Both the position numbers and the translations under genes were made by a program. Shown here piece by piece: positions 1 through 6,348 of a stretch of DNA of 6,806 nt; within the stretch, counting starts at the first letter, position 1, and each line of letters opens with the position of its first letter. The notes beneath the pieces were generated by a model, which worked only from the letters and a program-made list of their open reading frames with translations, made no database searches and was not told the DNA's origin. Origin of the DNA: Candidatus Zixiibacteriota bacterium (GTDB lineage: Bacteria; Zixibacteria; MSB-5A5; CAIYYT01); assembly GCA_023134875.1 (NCBI GenBank), contig JAGLUH010000037.1, positions 1-6,806 on the forward strand, in the 5' to 3' direction.

Positions 1-61
1 TTTTCATAATATCAAGGGTTTCGACATTCACATTGCAAGATATTTGGGAGTTTGTGGGAAA

Positions 62-1351
62 TTGCCGACAGCCAGTTTGCATACACTGGGATGCCGCCTC
101 AACCAGGCGGAGACAGCGATTATCGCCAAAAGCTTAACTGAGCACGGCTACGAAATCGTCAAATCAAATCATCCCGCTGATCTAACCATAGTCAACACCT
201 GCACCGTTACTGAACAGGCAGATGCCAAATGCCGGCAGGCAATAAGAAAGGCGCTTCGTGGTAATCCCGGAGCCTTTGTCGCCGTCGTTGGCTGCTATTC
301 GCAGATGGCGGTTAATGTCATCAAGGCGATTGAGGGTGTCGACCTGATCATGGGCAACGAGCATAAACTGAACGTCGTGGATTATTTGGGTGATCTCCAG
401 AAAAAGGAGTCGCCGCTGGTCATCCACTCGCGCCGACTGCCCCGTGAGGAATTCGTAATCGACTCAGTCGGTCTCTATGAGCATACCACCCGCGCCAACC
501 TGAAACTGCAGGACGGCTGCGATGATTATTGCTCTTTTTGCATTATCCCCCAGGCGCGCGGTCGTGCGCGCAGTCGCCGCTTCGCCGATGTATTGAATGA
601 GGCTGAAAAACTGGTGGCGGCGGGGCACAAGGAGATCGTGCTCACCGGTGTCAATATCGGTACATACAGCAGCAACGGTCAGACCCTCCTTGATATTGTC
701 AAAGCCCTGGAGCAAATTAGCGGCCTGGCGCGCATCCGCGTCAGCTCAATTGAACCGACCTCAGTCGGCAGCGACCTGGTGCGCCATCTGGCCGGTTCCG
801 ATAAGCTCTGCCGTCATCTGCATATTCCCCTGCAGAGCGGCGACGAGACTATCTTAAAAAAGATGCGGCGGCGTCACACTGTCGGTGAGTATATCAAGTT
901 TATCGAATGGGCGGCTGAACTGGTTCCCGATATCGGCCTTGGTACTGACCTGTTAGTCGGCTTCCCTGGTGAGGGAGATACTGAGTTCAAAAGCGGCAAG
1001 AAAGTGGTGGCCGATCTGCCCATCTCCTATTTTCATGTTTTTACTTATTCTGATCGCCCCGGCACTCTGGCGGCGAAAATGCCCGACAAGATTGATCCTC
1101 AAACCAAGAAAGCACGCACTCGAATCATGATCGAACTGGGTCAACGCCAGCAGTATACTTTCTACGAACGGCATCTCGGACGTACGATCAATGTACTCTT
1201 TGAAAACGAAGAGAAGGGCTACTGGGTAGGTTTCGCTGATAACTATATGCGAGTGCAAGCGAAGAGCAAAGAGTCACTTCACAACCAGATACGACCGGTC
1301 AGGTTGTTACGAATTGATGGCGACCGCATCACCGGTGTACTATGTCAGTAG
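62..1351 (+). CDS. mtaB: MtaB-type tRNA threonylcarbamoyladenosine methylthiotransferase (radical SAM)
   Basis: Predicted to add a methylthio group to C2 of t6A37 in ANN-decoding tRNAs, forming ms2t6A, in the cytoplasm. Seen from the TTG at 62 (429 residues): an N-terminal UPF0004 domain with three cluster-binding cysteines at C11 (HTLGCRLNQAET), C47 (NTCTVT) and C78 (VVGCYSQ). A radical-SAM core follows with CxxxCxxC at C153, C157 and C160 (GCDDYCSFC). The C-terminal ~65 residues are TRAM-like. Length and domain order fit the MtaB branch of the MiaB/RimO/MtaB family. Start choice: no ATG lies in frame upstream. TTG at 62 has GGGAG at 46-50 and puts the first cysteine at residue 11, as I recall for Bacillus MtaB. 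TTG at 44 is possible but has no visible ribosome site. The frame is open to the left edge, so a start outside the window cannot be excluded. No recognisable partner gene lies beside it. Function is confident, start moderate. Confidence 0.93.
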   Translation: MPTASLHTLGCRLNQAETAIIAKSLTEHGYEIVKSNHPADLTIVNTCTVTEQADAKCRQAIRKALRGNPGAFVAVVGCYSQMAVNVIKAIEGVDLIMGNEHKLNVVDYLGDLQKKESPLVIHSRRLPREEFVIDSVGLYEHTTRANLKLQDGCDDYCSFCIIPQARGRARSRRFADVLNEAEKLVAAGHKEIVLTGVNIGTYSSNGQTLLDIVKALEQISGLARIRVSSIEPTSVGSDLVRHLAGSDKLCRHLHIPLQSGDETILKKMRRRHTVGEYIKFIEWAAELVPDIGLGTDLLVGFPGEGDTEFKSGKKVVADLPISYFHVFTYSDRPGTLAAKMPDKIDPQTKKARTRIMIELGQRQQYTFYERHLGRTINVLFENEEKGYWVGFADNYMRVQAKSKESLHNQIRPVRLLRIDGDRITGVLCQ

Positions 1352-1404
1352 CTGCAGTCGCCGAAGATCGGGAGGAGGGAAATCCTCTATAAATCTGTCA
1401 GACC

Positions 1405-1458
1405 GTAACGCACCCAGAGCGCAGTAGCGGGCGGGTTTACTTATGCGGCAGGCGTTAC
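1405..1458. repeat. Imperfect inverted repeat in the mtaB / phosphoesterase spacer
   Basis: The arms GTAACGC (1405-1411) and GCGTTAC (1452-1458) are exact reverse complements, separated by 40 bases. Complementarity resumes outside them (GTCAG at 1398-1402 against CTGAC at 1458-1462) after a three-base bulge in the left arm. The repeat lies between the convergent 3' ends of mtaB and the phosphoesterase gene and could be a weak bidirectional transcript-end structure. No T-run follows on either side, so it is not a standard intrinsic terminator. An insertion scar is the alternative. Confidence 0.35.
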
Positions 1459-1462
1459 TGAC

Positions 1463-2260
1463 TTACTTAAGGTCGAGAACTCGCTGAATCACAGGCTGAC
1501 CATAGGTAGCTTCCCCTGTCAGGACTTTCAGATTGTGACGAATTTGTGCTTCGCCGCCTCCGTGAGTATGACCACATAGAACGGTCAGGCTCTTAGTAGG
1601 ATTTCGCGTCATGATTTCCATCAGGACATCGCCTACGACCTTACACGAGAAAAACGGCAGAAACATATCGTTAGATGTCCTGCTGCCATGCCAGCAGGAT
1701 TCCTTGAAAGGAGGAACATGTGTGGCCAGAATTACATAATCAACACTCTCGAATGCTGATGGAAGTGTGCGGCGAAAATGATCAGCTGCCTGCTCCGCTA
1801 GGAACTGCATCAGATTCAGACGCCGGCGCCTGTCCAAACCTGCGAAATCATCTATCAAATAGAAGTCGTTCAACTCCACGCAGGAACCGTCATAGTCGCC
1901 GAGGCGTCCGTCAGCCCAAGAATCGTGACCCACGATCGCCAGACTTTCTGTGACCTGTATGACCGCTGCGTCTGATAGCCAAATCAGGTTCTCCTGCTGA
2001 GATATCAGCTTCCGGACACTGTCTCTTACTTCCCCAATGGAGCCGTTGTAGAAATCATGATTGCCGAGAGTAAAGAAGATGGGGCATCGCAGAACATTGG
2101 CCATATATTCCAGATGCTCAGCAACATCACCGGACTCTCCAATATCTCCTGTGATAATGACTGCATCGGGTTGTTCTGCCATTATCTTATGAGTAAATGA
2201 CCTCTCATCGACCGAACTGACAAAGTTAAGGTGGATATCCGTAAGCCAAGCAATACGCAT
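1463..2260 (-). CDS. Calcineurin-like metallophosphoesterase
   Basis: A 265-residue cytoplasmic protein with no signal peptide, carrying the full set of dinuclear-metal motifs of the calcineurin-like phosphoesterase superfamily: D8-x-H10 (LTDIH), G38-D39 (ITGD), G66-N67-H68-D69 (LGNHD), H181 (THVPP) and H231-x-H233 (GHTHG). These show a phosphoesterase fold with an intact active site. The substrate (nucleotide, phosphoprotein, phospholipid or nucleic acid) cannot be read from sequence. The start is the ATG at 2260. It directly precedes the MRIAWLTDIH strand, as expected for the fold, but has no Shine-Dalgarno-like sequence before it. It converges on mtaB and is separated from rplY by gene debris, so it appears to be a single-gene unit with its own promoter at 2298-2325. 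It looks somewhat more AT-rich than prs and the S9 peptidase gene, which hints at separate acquisition. I did not compute composition. Confidence 0.88.
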   Translation of the reverse strand: MRIAWLTDIHLNFVSSVDERSFTHKIMAEQPDAVIITGDIGESGDVAEHLEYMANVLRCPIFFTLGNHDFYNGSIGEVRDSVRKLISQQENLIWLSDAAVIQVTESLAIVGHDSWADGRLGDYDGSCVELNDFYLIDDFAGLDRRRRLNLMQFLAEQAADHFRRTLPSAFESVDYVILATHVPPFKESCWHGSRTSNDMFLPFFSCKVVGDVLMEIMTRNPTKSLTVLCGHTHGGGEAQIRHNLKVLTGEATYGQPVIQRVLDLK

Positions 2261-2297
2261 AATGAAACTATGACTCTGACTGTGTCACCATCGCTGT

Positions 2298-2325
2298 ATT
2301 CTACTACTGTTTTCTGCCGTACCAA
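2298..2325 (-). promoter_or_regulatory. Candidate sigma70-type promoter for the phosphoesterase gene
   Basis: Read on the minus strand: -35 TTGGTA (2325-2320), a 16-base spacer, and -10 TAGAAT (2303-2298). The matches to consensus are 4/6 and 5/6. Transcription would begin near 2291, giving a leader of about 30 bases before the ATG at 2260. The -35 box is bracketed by two copies of ACGGCAGA. Predicted from consensus only. Confidence 0.4.
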
Positions 2326-2334
2326 ATCTGCCGT
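2313..2334 (-). repeat. Direct repeat ACGGCAGA x2 bracketing a -35 box
   Basis: Two identical 8-base copies lie at 2334-2327 and 2320-2313 on the minus strand. They are 14 bases start to start and flank the candidate -35 TTGGTA of the phosphoesterase promoter, sharing one base with it. This geometry could be an operator, but with only two short copies chance is a real alternative. Confidence 0.3.
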
Positions 2335-2349
2335 GGGAGGAACTGCGTA

Positions 2350-2490
2350 AAACAGGTGGCGGCCATTACCGCAGGCGATATCGAGTATCTTCTGCCCCTG
2401 CCGGAAAGGAACATGCCTGATTGCCGTCCTGACCTGAGCGTACGCCTCCTGCTGCGAGCAGTGGGCATAGATCGGAGAATAATCGTCCGT
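2350..2490 (-). pseudogene. Fragment of a class I SAM-dependent methyltransferase
   Basis: On the minus strand, the frame whose codons begin at 2385 plus or minus multiples of 3 reads DDYSPIYAHC, then a helix-like stretch (QQEAYAQVRTAIRHV), then GQKILDIACGNGRHL. The last is a textbook methyltransferase motif I (SAM-binding GxGxx loop; LDIACGNG at 2385-2362) at the usual distance from an N-terminus. After GRHL the expected rest of the fold is missing in all three frames, and the sequence runs into the phosphoesterase promoter. There is no Met, GTG or TTG start with a ribosome site. At its 5' side it abuts the peptidase fragment at about 2490. Only about 47 of a usual 200-260 codons remain. I interpret it as a remnant, not an expressed gene. 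The exact family is unknown. Confidence 0.6.
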
Positions 2491-2492
2491 GT

Positions 2493-2561
2493 CGGCTCTG
2501 GTTTGGTCAGATCGACACCGGCATCTTTGAGGATATCAATCGGGTATTTTGACTCGTCCGC
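2493..2561 (-). pseudogene. C-terminal fragment of an M3-family oligoendopeptidase F-like peptidase
   Basis: Starting directly after the rplY stop codon and in the same frame, the minus strand reads ADES followed by KYPIDILKDAGVDLTKPEP. This closely resembles the conserved C-terminal segment of PepF-type M3 oligoendopeptidases (SxYPxDxLKxAGVDxTxPEP, from family memory). After PEP the similarity stops and the methyltransferase fragment begins in another frame. The catalytic HExxH region, which lies far upstream in these ~600-residue zinc peptidases, is absent, so this is a 23-codon leftover with no function of its own. The alternative, a chance resemblance, seems unlikely given the length of the match. 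Confidence 0.6.
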
Positions 2562-3248
2562 TTACTTTTTCTTTCCCCCCTCGTCCTCTTTCTTCTTCTC
2601 GGTGATGACCTCAGGTTCAGTTGGTTCTTCTGCTTCCGCAACCTCTTCCTCAGCCTCCACTTCCTCACCCTCCTCAGCCGGCTCCAGTTCCTTGGAGACA
2701 ATCGGCGGTTGCACGGTTACGATGGTGCGTACCGGATTAGTAAGAACTTCCATCTTCTCAATCGATAAATCAGAAACATGGATTGCATCACCGATCGTCA
2801 ACTCGGAGACATCAACCTCGATGTAAGCAGGTATTTCCGCTGGCAGACAACTGATATCCAGATCACGACGGACTAGCTCCATTACGCCGCCTGCTTTGAC
2901 GCCCTCCGGTGTGCCGACTATTTTGATCGGTACCGACATCTTGATCTTCTTGCTTGGGTCGATCCGCAGGAAGTCAACATGGATAATGTCGTCGGTGACG
3001 GGGTGACGCTGTACCTCGCGAAGCAGTACTTTCTCGGGCCGTTTCCTGCCGATCTTCAGATCAAGGACAGCATTCTCACCGCTGGTCTGCAGCAAACGCC
3101 CCAGTTCGCGACCGGAGATACCGAGCTTTTTCGGCTCGTTATCCAGACCGTAGAGAATGGCGGGAACGGTGCCACCGGCGCGTAGTTTACGGGCCACACC
3201 CTTACCGGCGTCATTGCGAACTTCGGCCAATAGTTTTAAATCTTCCAT
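2562..3248 (-). CDS. rplY: Large ribosomal subunit protein L25, CTC family
   Basis: A 228-residue 5S-rRNA-binding protein of the 50S subunit, long (CTC/TL5) form. Residues 1-90 are the L25 beta-barrel domain (KLLAEVRNDAGKGVARKLRAGG, VPAILYG). Residues about 95-185 form the TL5 C-terminal domain (IDPSKKIKMSVPIKIVGTPEGVKAGG, CLPAEIPAYIEVDVSEL, IGDAIHVSDL). The last ~40 residues are a charged tail rich in Glu, then Lys, common in this subfamily. The ATG at 3248 has GGAG at 3257-3254, five bases upstream. It lies 24 bases after prs in the same direction, and the prs-rplY pair is a widespread bacterial arrangement. In many genomes pth follows. Here it is replaced by fragments of unrelated genes. 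In CTC-type proteins this gene is sometimes labelled as a general stress protein, but the ribosomal role is better supported. Confidence 0.95.
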   Translation of the reverse strand: MEDLKLLAEVRNDAGKGVARKLRAGGTVPAILYGLDNEPKKLGISGRELGRLLQTSGENAVLDLKIGRKRPEKVLLREVQRHPVTDDIIHVDFLRIDPSKKIKMSVPIKIVGTPEGVKAGGVMELVRRDLDISCLPAEIPAYIEVDVSELTIGDAIHVSDLSIEKMEVLTNPVRTIVTVQPPIVSKELEPAEEGEEVEAEEEVAEAEEPTEPEVITEKKKEDEGGKKK

Positions 3249-3272
3249 TTAAGCTCCAGGAATAAAAATGAT

Positions 3273-4208
3273 CTAATCAAATAACTTCGAAACCGATTCT
3301 TCATGCCAGATACGGCGAATCGCCTCGCCGAAAATCCCCGCGGTGGATAAGACAGTGAACTTAGGGGGCAGATTGACCGAATTACGATCAATCGTATCAG
3401 TAATGATTATCTCGGTAATCGGCGATTCCTCAATCCGCCTGATGGCATCACCGGAGAGAACACCGTGCGTGACGCAGGCGTAGATGTCCAGCGCCCCTTG
3501 CTCCTTGAGCGCCTCGGCGCCCAACACCAGCGTACCGCCGGTATCGATCAGATCATCCCGCACGACCACGTTCTTGCCCTTAACGTCGCCGATGACATTC
3601 ATTACCTCCGCCCGGTTGTCTTCCGGCCGCCTTTTGTCGATAATAGCCAACCCACAACGGAGCTTCTTGGCGAAAGCGCGCGCCACCTTGATTGATCCGA
3701 CATCACCGGAAACCGCCACAATATCCTGCACTCCTTTTGCCTGGAAATACTCGTAGAATATCTTACTGGCGTAGAGGTGATCGTGGGGCAGGTCGAAGAA
3801 ACCCTGAAGCTGCGAGGCGTGCAGATCCATCGTAATAATACGGTTGGCGCCCGCTTCCGTAATCAGGTTGGCCATCAGCTTGGCGGCAATGGAAACACGC
3901 GGCTGATCCTTGCGATCCTGGCGGGCGTAGCCGTAGTAGGGTATGACCGCCGTGATTCGCTTGGCAGAGGCCCGCCGCGAAGCGTCAATCGAGATCAGCA
4001 GTTCCACCAGATTCTCGGCGGGAGGATTCGTCGGCTGAACAATAAACAAATCAGAACCGCGGATATTTTCATTAATCTGTATTTTTACTTCGCCGTCAGA
4101 AAACCTGCTGACCTCGCATTCGGTCAGAGACACACCGCAGTACTGGGCGATTCTGCCAGCCAGCGGCAGGTTGGCGGAACCGGAAATAATTCTCATTGCG
4201 TTTTCCAT
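3273..4208 (-). CDS. prs: Ribose-phosphate pyrophosphokinase (PRPP synthetase)
   Basis: Makes 5-phosphoribosyl-1-pyrophosphate from ribose-5-phosphate and ATP, feeding purine, pyrimidine, histidine, tryptophan and NAD synthesis in the cytoplasm. The 311-residue length is typical of class I enzymes. Visible motifs are RFSDGEVKIQINENIRGSD near the N-terminus, ARQDRKDQPRVSI (ATP-binding region), the divalent-metal motif MDLHASQLQGFF, VSGDVGS, the catalytic-loop lysine in IDKRRPED, the PRPP/ribose-phosphate loop RDDLIDTGGTL (D218-D219) and the terminal HEESVSKLF. The start ATG at 4208 is preceded by GAGGAGA at 4219-4213. The internal Met at residue 5 has a poorer site. It is the first gene of the prs-rplY unit, divergent from the S9 peptidase gene, with a good promoter at 4253-4280. 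One minor oddity is Arg217 just before the DD of the PRPP loop, where a hydrophobic residue is usual. Confidence 0.97.
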   Translation of the reverse strand: MENAMRIISGSANLPLAGRIAQYCGVSLTECEVSRFSDGEVKIQINENIRGSDLFIVQPTNPPAENLVELLISIDASRRASAKRITAVIPYYGYARQDRKDQPRVSIAAKLMANLITEAGANRIITMDLHASQLQGFFDLPHDHLYASKIFYEYFQAKGVQDIVAVSGDVGSIKVARAFAKKLRCGLAIIDKRRPEDNRAEVMNVIGDVKGKNVVVRDDLIDTGGTLVLGAEALKEQGALDIYACVTHGVLSGDAIRRIEESPITEIIITDTIDRNSVNLPPKFTVLSTAGIFGEAIRRIWHEESVSKLFD

Positions 4209-4252
4209 GCAGTCTCCTCTACAGAGAGCTCCTTTAAGAGAAACAAACCATA

Positions 4253-4280
4253 ATTATACTAACCACTATCTAGAAATCAA
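4253..4280 (-). promoter_or_regulatory. Promoter of the prs-rplY operon
   Basis: Minus strand: -35 TTGATT (4280-4275), a 16-base spacer, and a perfect -10 TATAAT (4258-4253). Transcription would start near 4246, giving a leader of about 38 bases with the ribosome site at 4219-4213. The perfect -10 box fits constitutive housekeeping expression. Predicted from consensus. Confidence 0.55.
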
Positions 4281-4291
4281 GCAAAATCGCC

Positions 4292-4320
4292 TTGTTTCAC
4301 TCATTTCCCATGCTTATACT
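4292..4320 (+). promoter_or_regulatory. Promoter of the S9 peptidase gene
   Basis: Plus strand: -35 TTGTTT (4292-4297, 3/6 match), a 17-base spacer, and -10 TATACT (4315-4320, 5/6 match). Transcription would begin near 4327, giving a leader of roughly 58 bases. It is divergent from the prs promoter, and the facing -35 boxes lie only about 11 bases apart, so the two polymerases could interfere. Predicted from consensus. Confidence 0.45.
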
Positions 4321-4384
4321 ACCAGTCAACCTGACCAAGAGTATGGTGGGGAATAATGTTGACTGTTTTAACAAGGAGAACGTG

Positions 4385-6241
4385 ATGAAAAGAGTCCTCT
4401 TTCTGCTGATTTCCCTCTGCTGCCTCGCCTCTCTGGCGGCACAGACCGACTCCGCTTACATTCCCGATATTGAGACCTTTATGCAGATCGGCTATTGCGC
4501 CTCTCCGGGCATTTCGGAAGATGGCGAGCAGGTCTTTTTTATGTCGTCCAGCAGCGGCGTGCCGCAACTCTATCGCCTCAACGAGAGCGGCTGGCCCTAC
4601 CAGTTGACCCTTTTCGAAGAAGGTATCGACTGGTACGTGCTGTCGCACGATGGTAACAGCGTAATCATCGGTGCGTCGGTCGGCGGCAATGAACGCAGCC
4701 AGCTCTACCTGGTCGATGCCATAACCGGTCGGCTCAGGCAATTGACCGATCAGCCCGAAGCCAGATTCGGCAGTGTTACTTTCTCCCCTGATGACAAGAC
4801 TATCTACTACCGTTCCAACGAGATCAACAATACCGATTTCCATATCTGGTCAATTGAACTGGCAAGCGGCAAACCGACCCTGGTGCAGGAGAAGACCGGA
4901 TATAACGGCCCGATCGATCTGACCGCCGACGGCAACTATCTGCTGACTTACACCTACCGCTCGAATGTCGATAATGACCTTTATCTGTTTGATCTGACCA
5001 CCAGCGAAGAACGGCTGCTTACGCCGCATGATAAACCGCATATCTACGACTGGCCGAACCTGACGCCTGACGGCCAGACCATGTATTTCATTACCGACGA
5101 CAACGATGACGGTATTCCCCGTCTGGCCCGGATGACAGTGGCCACCGGCAAGTGGGAATTCCTCGATACCGATTCTCCCTGGGAGTATGAGGGGTTGCTG
5201 CTCTCCGGTGACGGCAGGTACCTGGTCTGGATTCTCAATGAAGAAGGTTACGCCAAGCCGTTCATTAAGGATATAGTCACCGGCGAGATGTTGTCGCCAC
5301 CGCCGCTGGATGGGATGTATTCCGATGCGGCCATATCAAAGGCAGGTAAGGTGGTCTTTGAGTTCCGGTCGGCCCGGCACGCTCCTGATATCTGGATGTG
5401 GAATATCGGGCAAGAAAAATTGACCCAGTTGACATTCTCCACCTATGCGGGGATTGATCCGCAGCTTTTCAGCGAACCGAAGCTGATTCATTACAAAACG
5501 TATGACGACCGGCGAATTCCGGCGTTTCTCTATCTGCCGTCGGACTACACCGGCCAGCCGATTCCCTTTATTATCGATGCGCACGGCGGTCCGGAGAGCC
5601 AGTTTCGTCCCGGATTCATCCGGCATTTTCAGTACCTGATGCTGCACGGTTTCGGACTGCTGGCGGTCAATCCGCGTGGTTCCTCCGGTTACGGGCAGGA
5701 ATATCAGCAGTTGGACAACTATAAGAAACGGCTCGATTCGGTCAAGGACTACGCCTGGGCGGCTAACTGGCTGATCGATAACGGCTACACCACTAAGGAA
5801 ATGCTGGGCGTCAAAGGCGGTTCCTATGGCGGTTACGTGGCGATGGCTCTGGTCACCGAGTTTCCCGATCTCTTCGCCGCCGGCGCCAATTCAGTGGGGA
5901 TTGTCAATTTCGTCAGCTTCCTTGAGAAAACCGCCGATTATCGCCGCGCTCTGCGGGAGGCGGAATACGGCCCGTTAAGCGACCGCGAATTCCTTAAATC
6001 GATTTCACCAATCCACAAGGCCGATCAGATCGAGGCGGCTTTGCTTATTATTCATGGCGAAAACGATCCGCGCGTACCGGTCGGTGAAGCGCGCCAGATC
6101 ATCGAGGTAATGAGTCAACGCGGCGTGCCGGTCGATAGTTTGATCTTCCCCGATGAGGGTCATGGTGTCGCCAAACGGAAGAACTCGATCATCCAGTACC
6201 GTCGGCTCGTCGATTTCTTCATGGAACACCTGCGGCCGTAG
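4385..6241 (+). CDS. Exported S9-family prolyl oligopeptidase-like serine peptidase
   Basis: A 618-residue protein. Residues 1-20 form a Sec signal peptide (MKRVLFLLISLCCLASLAAQ), so it likely acts in the periplasm or outside. Residues about 25-360 form a TolB/DPP4-like beta-propeller with seven recurring blade motifs (SEDGEQVFF, SHDGNSVII, SPDDKTIYY, TADGNYLLT, TPDGQTMYF, SGDGRYLVW, SKAGKVVFE). Residues about 370-618 are the alpha/beta-hydrolase domain: HGGP at 400-403 (oxyanion-hole region), nucleophile Ser480 in GGSYGG, Asp561 in GENDPRVP and His593 in DEGHG, so the triad is complete. These enzymes cleave short peptides, usually as di-, oligo- or acylaminoacyl-peptidases. Length favours the S9C-like group over full-size DPP4. 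Start: the ATG at 4385 has AAGGAG at 4373-4378 and begins the signal peptide. In-frame starts further upstream (4292) fall inside the promoter. It is followed by a TPR gene 107 bases later. The substrate is unknown. Confidence 0.93.
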   Translation: MKRVLFLLISLCCLASLAAQTDSAYIPDIETFMQIGYCASPGISEDGEQVFFMSSSSGVPQLYRLNESGWPYQLTLFEEGIDWYVLSHDGNSVIIGASVGGNERSQLYLVDAITGRLRQLTDQPEARFGSVTFSPDDKTIYYRSNEINNTDFHIWSIELASGKPTLVQEKTGYNGPIDLTADGNYLLTYTYRSNVDNDLYLFDLTTSEERLLTPHDKPHIYDWPNLTPDGQTMYFITDDNDDGIPRLARMTVATGKWEFLDTDSPWEYEGLLLSGDGRYLVWILNEEGYAKPFIKDIVTGEMLSPPPLDGMYSDAAISKAGKVVFEFRSARHAPDIWMWNIGQEKLTQLTFSTYAGIDPQLFSEPKLIHYKTYDDRRIPAFLYLPSDYTGQPIPFIIDAHGGPESQFRPGFIRHFQYLMLHGFGLLAVNPRGSSGYGQEYQQLDNYKKRLDSVKDYAWAANWLIDNGYTTKEMLGVKGGSYGGYVAMALVTEFPDLFAAGANSVGIVNFVSFLEKTADYRRALREAEYGPLSDREFLKSISPIHKADQIEAALLIIHGENDPRVPVGEARQIIEVMSQRGVPVDSLIFPDEGHGVAKRKNSIIQYRRLVDFFMEHLRP

Positions 6242-6248
6242 AAAAGGT

Positions 6249-6276
6249 TTGGAAAATCCATAAGTCCGCTTATTAT
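6249..6276 (+). promoter_or_regulatory. Possible promoter upstream of the TPR gene
   Basis: TTGGAA (6249-6254), a 16-base spacer and TATTAT (6271-6276) resemble a sigma70 promoter in the gap between the S9 peptidase stop and the TPR gene. No intrinsic terminator is visible in this gap, so read-through from the peptidase gene is also possible. Weak call. Confidence 0.25.
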
Positions 6277-6348
6277 ACCGTGCAGTTGATCTGGCATCCG
6301 TTGAATAGGACATCACATAATCTGAGACATACCCGCGATGGAGGTGGA

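Larger units (their letters stand above)
2261..2561. other. Roughly 300-base intergenic stretch made of gene debris and a promoter
   Basis: No intact gene is visible on either strand between the phosphoesterase start and the rplY stop. From right to left it holds the M3 peptidase tail fragment (2561-2493), the methyltransferase fragment (2490-2350), then the paired ACGGCAGA repeat with the candidate phosphoesterase promoter. There is no clear intrinsic terminator for the prs-rplY transcript. The plus-strand reading frame that spans 2356-2826 is low-complexity (serine-rich) and is the shadow of the rplY C-terminal tail, not a gene. Confidence 0.6.

Noticed and set aside
1367..1400. Possible terminator GAGGA...TCCTC after mtaB
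   Set aside because: The stem is only five base pairs and is followed by TATAAATCTG rather than a T-run, so it is too weak to call.
1678..1699. Perfect 8-base hairpin (TCCTGCTG, 6-base loop, CAGCAGGA)
   Set aside because: It lies inside the phosphoesterase coding region, has no T-run, and is explained by the codons for the ESCWHG segment; probably coincidence.
2356..2826. Plus-strand reading frame of about 156 codons with a long serine-rich run
   Set aside because: It lies antisense to the rplY tail. The serine run is the complement of the Glu/Lys-rich L25 C-terminus, and there is no ribosome site or family resemblance.
3465..4253. Several plus-strand reading frames across prs
   Set aside because: They are shadows of the well-supported minus-strand prs gene, with no domain features of their own.
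4292..4384. In-frame N-terminal extension of the S9 peptidase by 31 codons
   Set aside because: It overlaps the candidate promoter and the leader, and would bury the signal peptide. The ATG at 4385 has a strong AAGGAG site and starts a perfect signal sequence.
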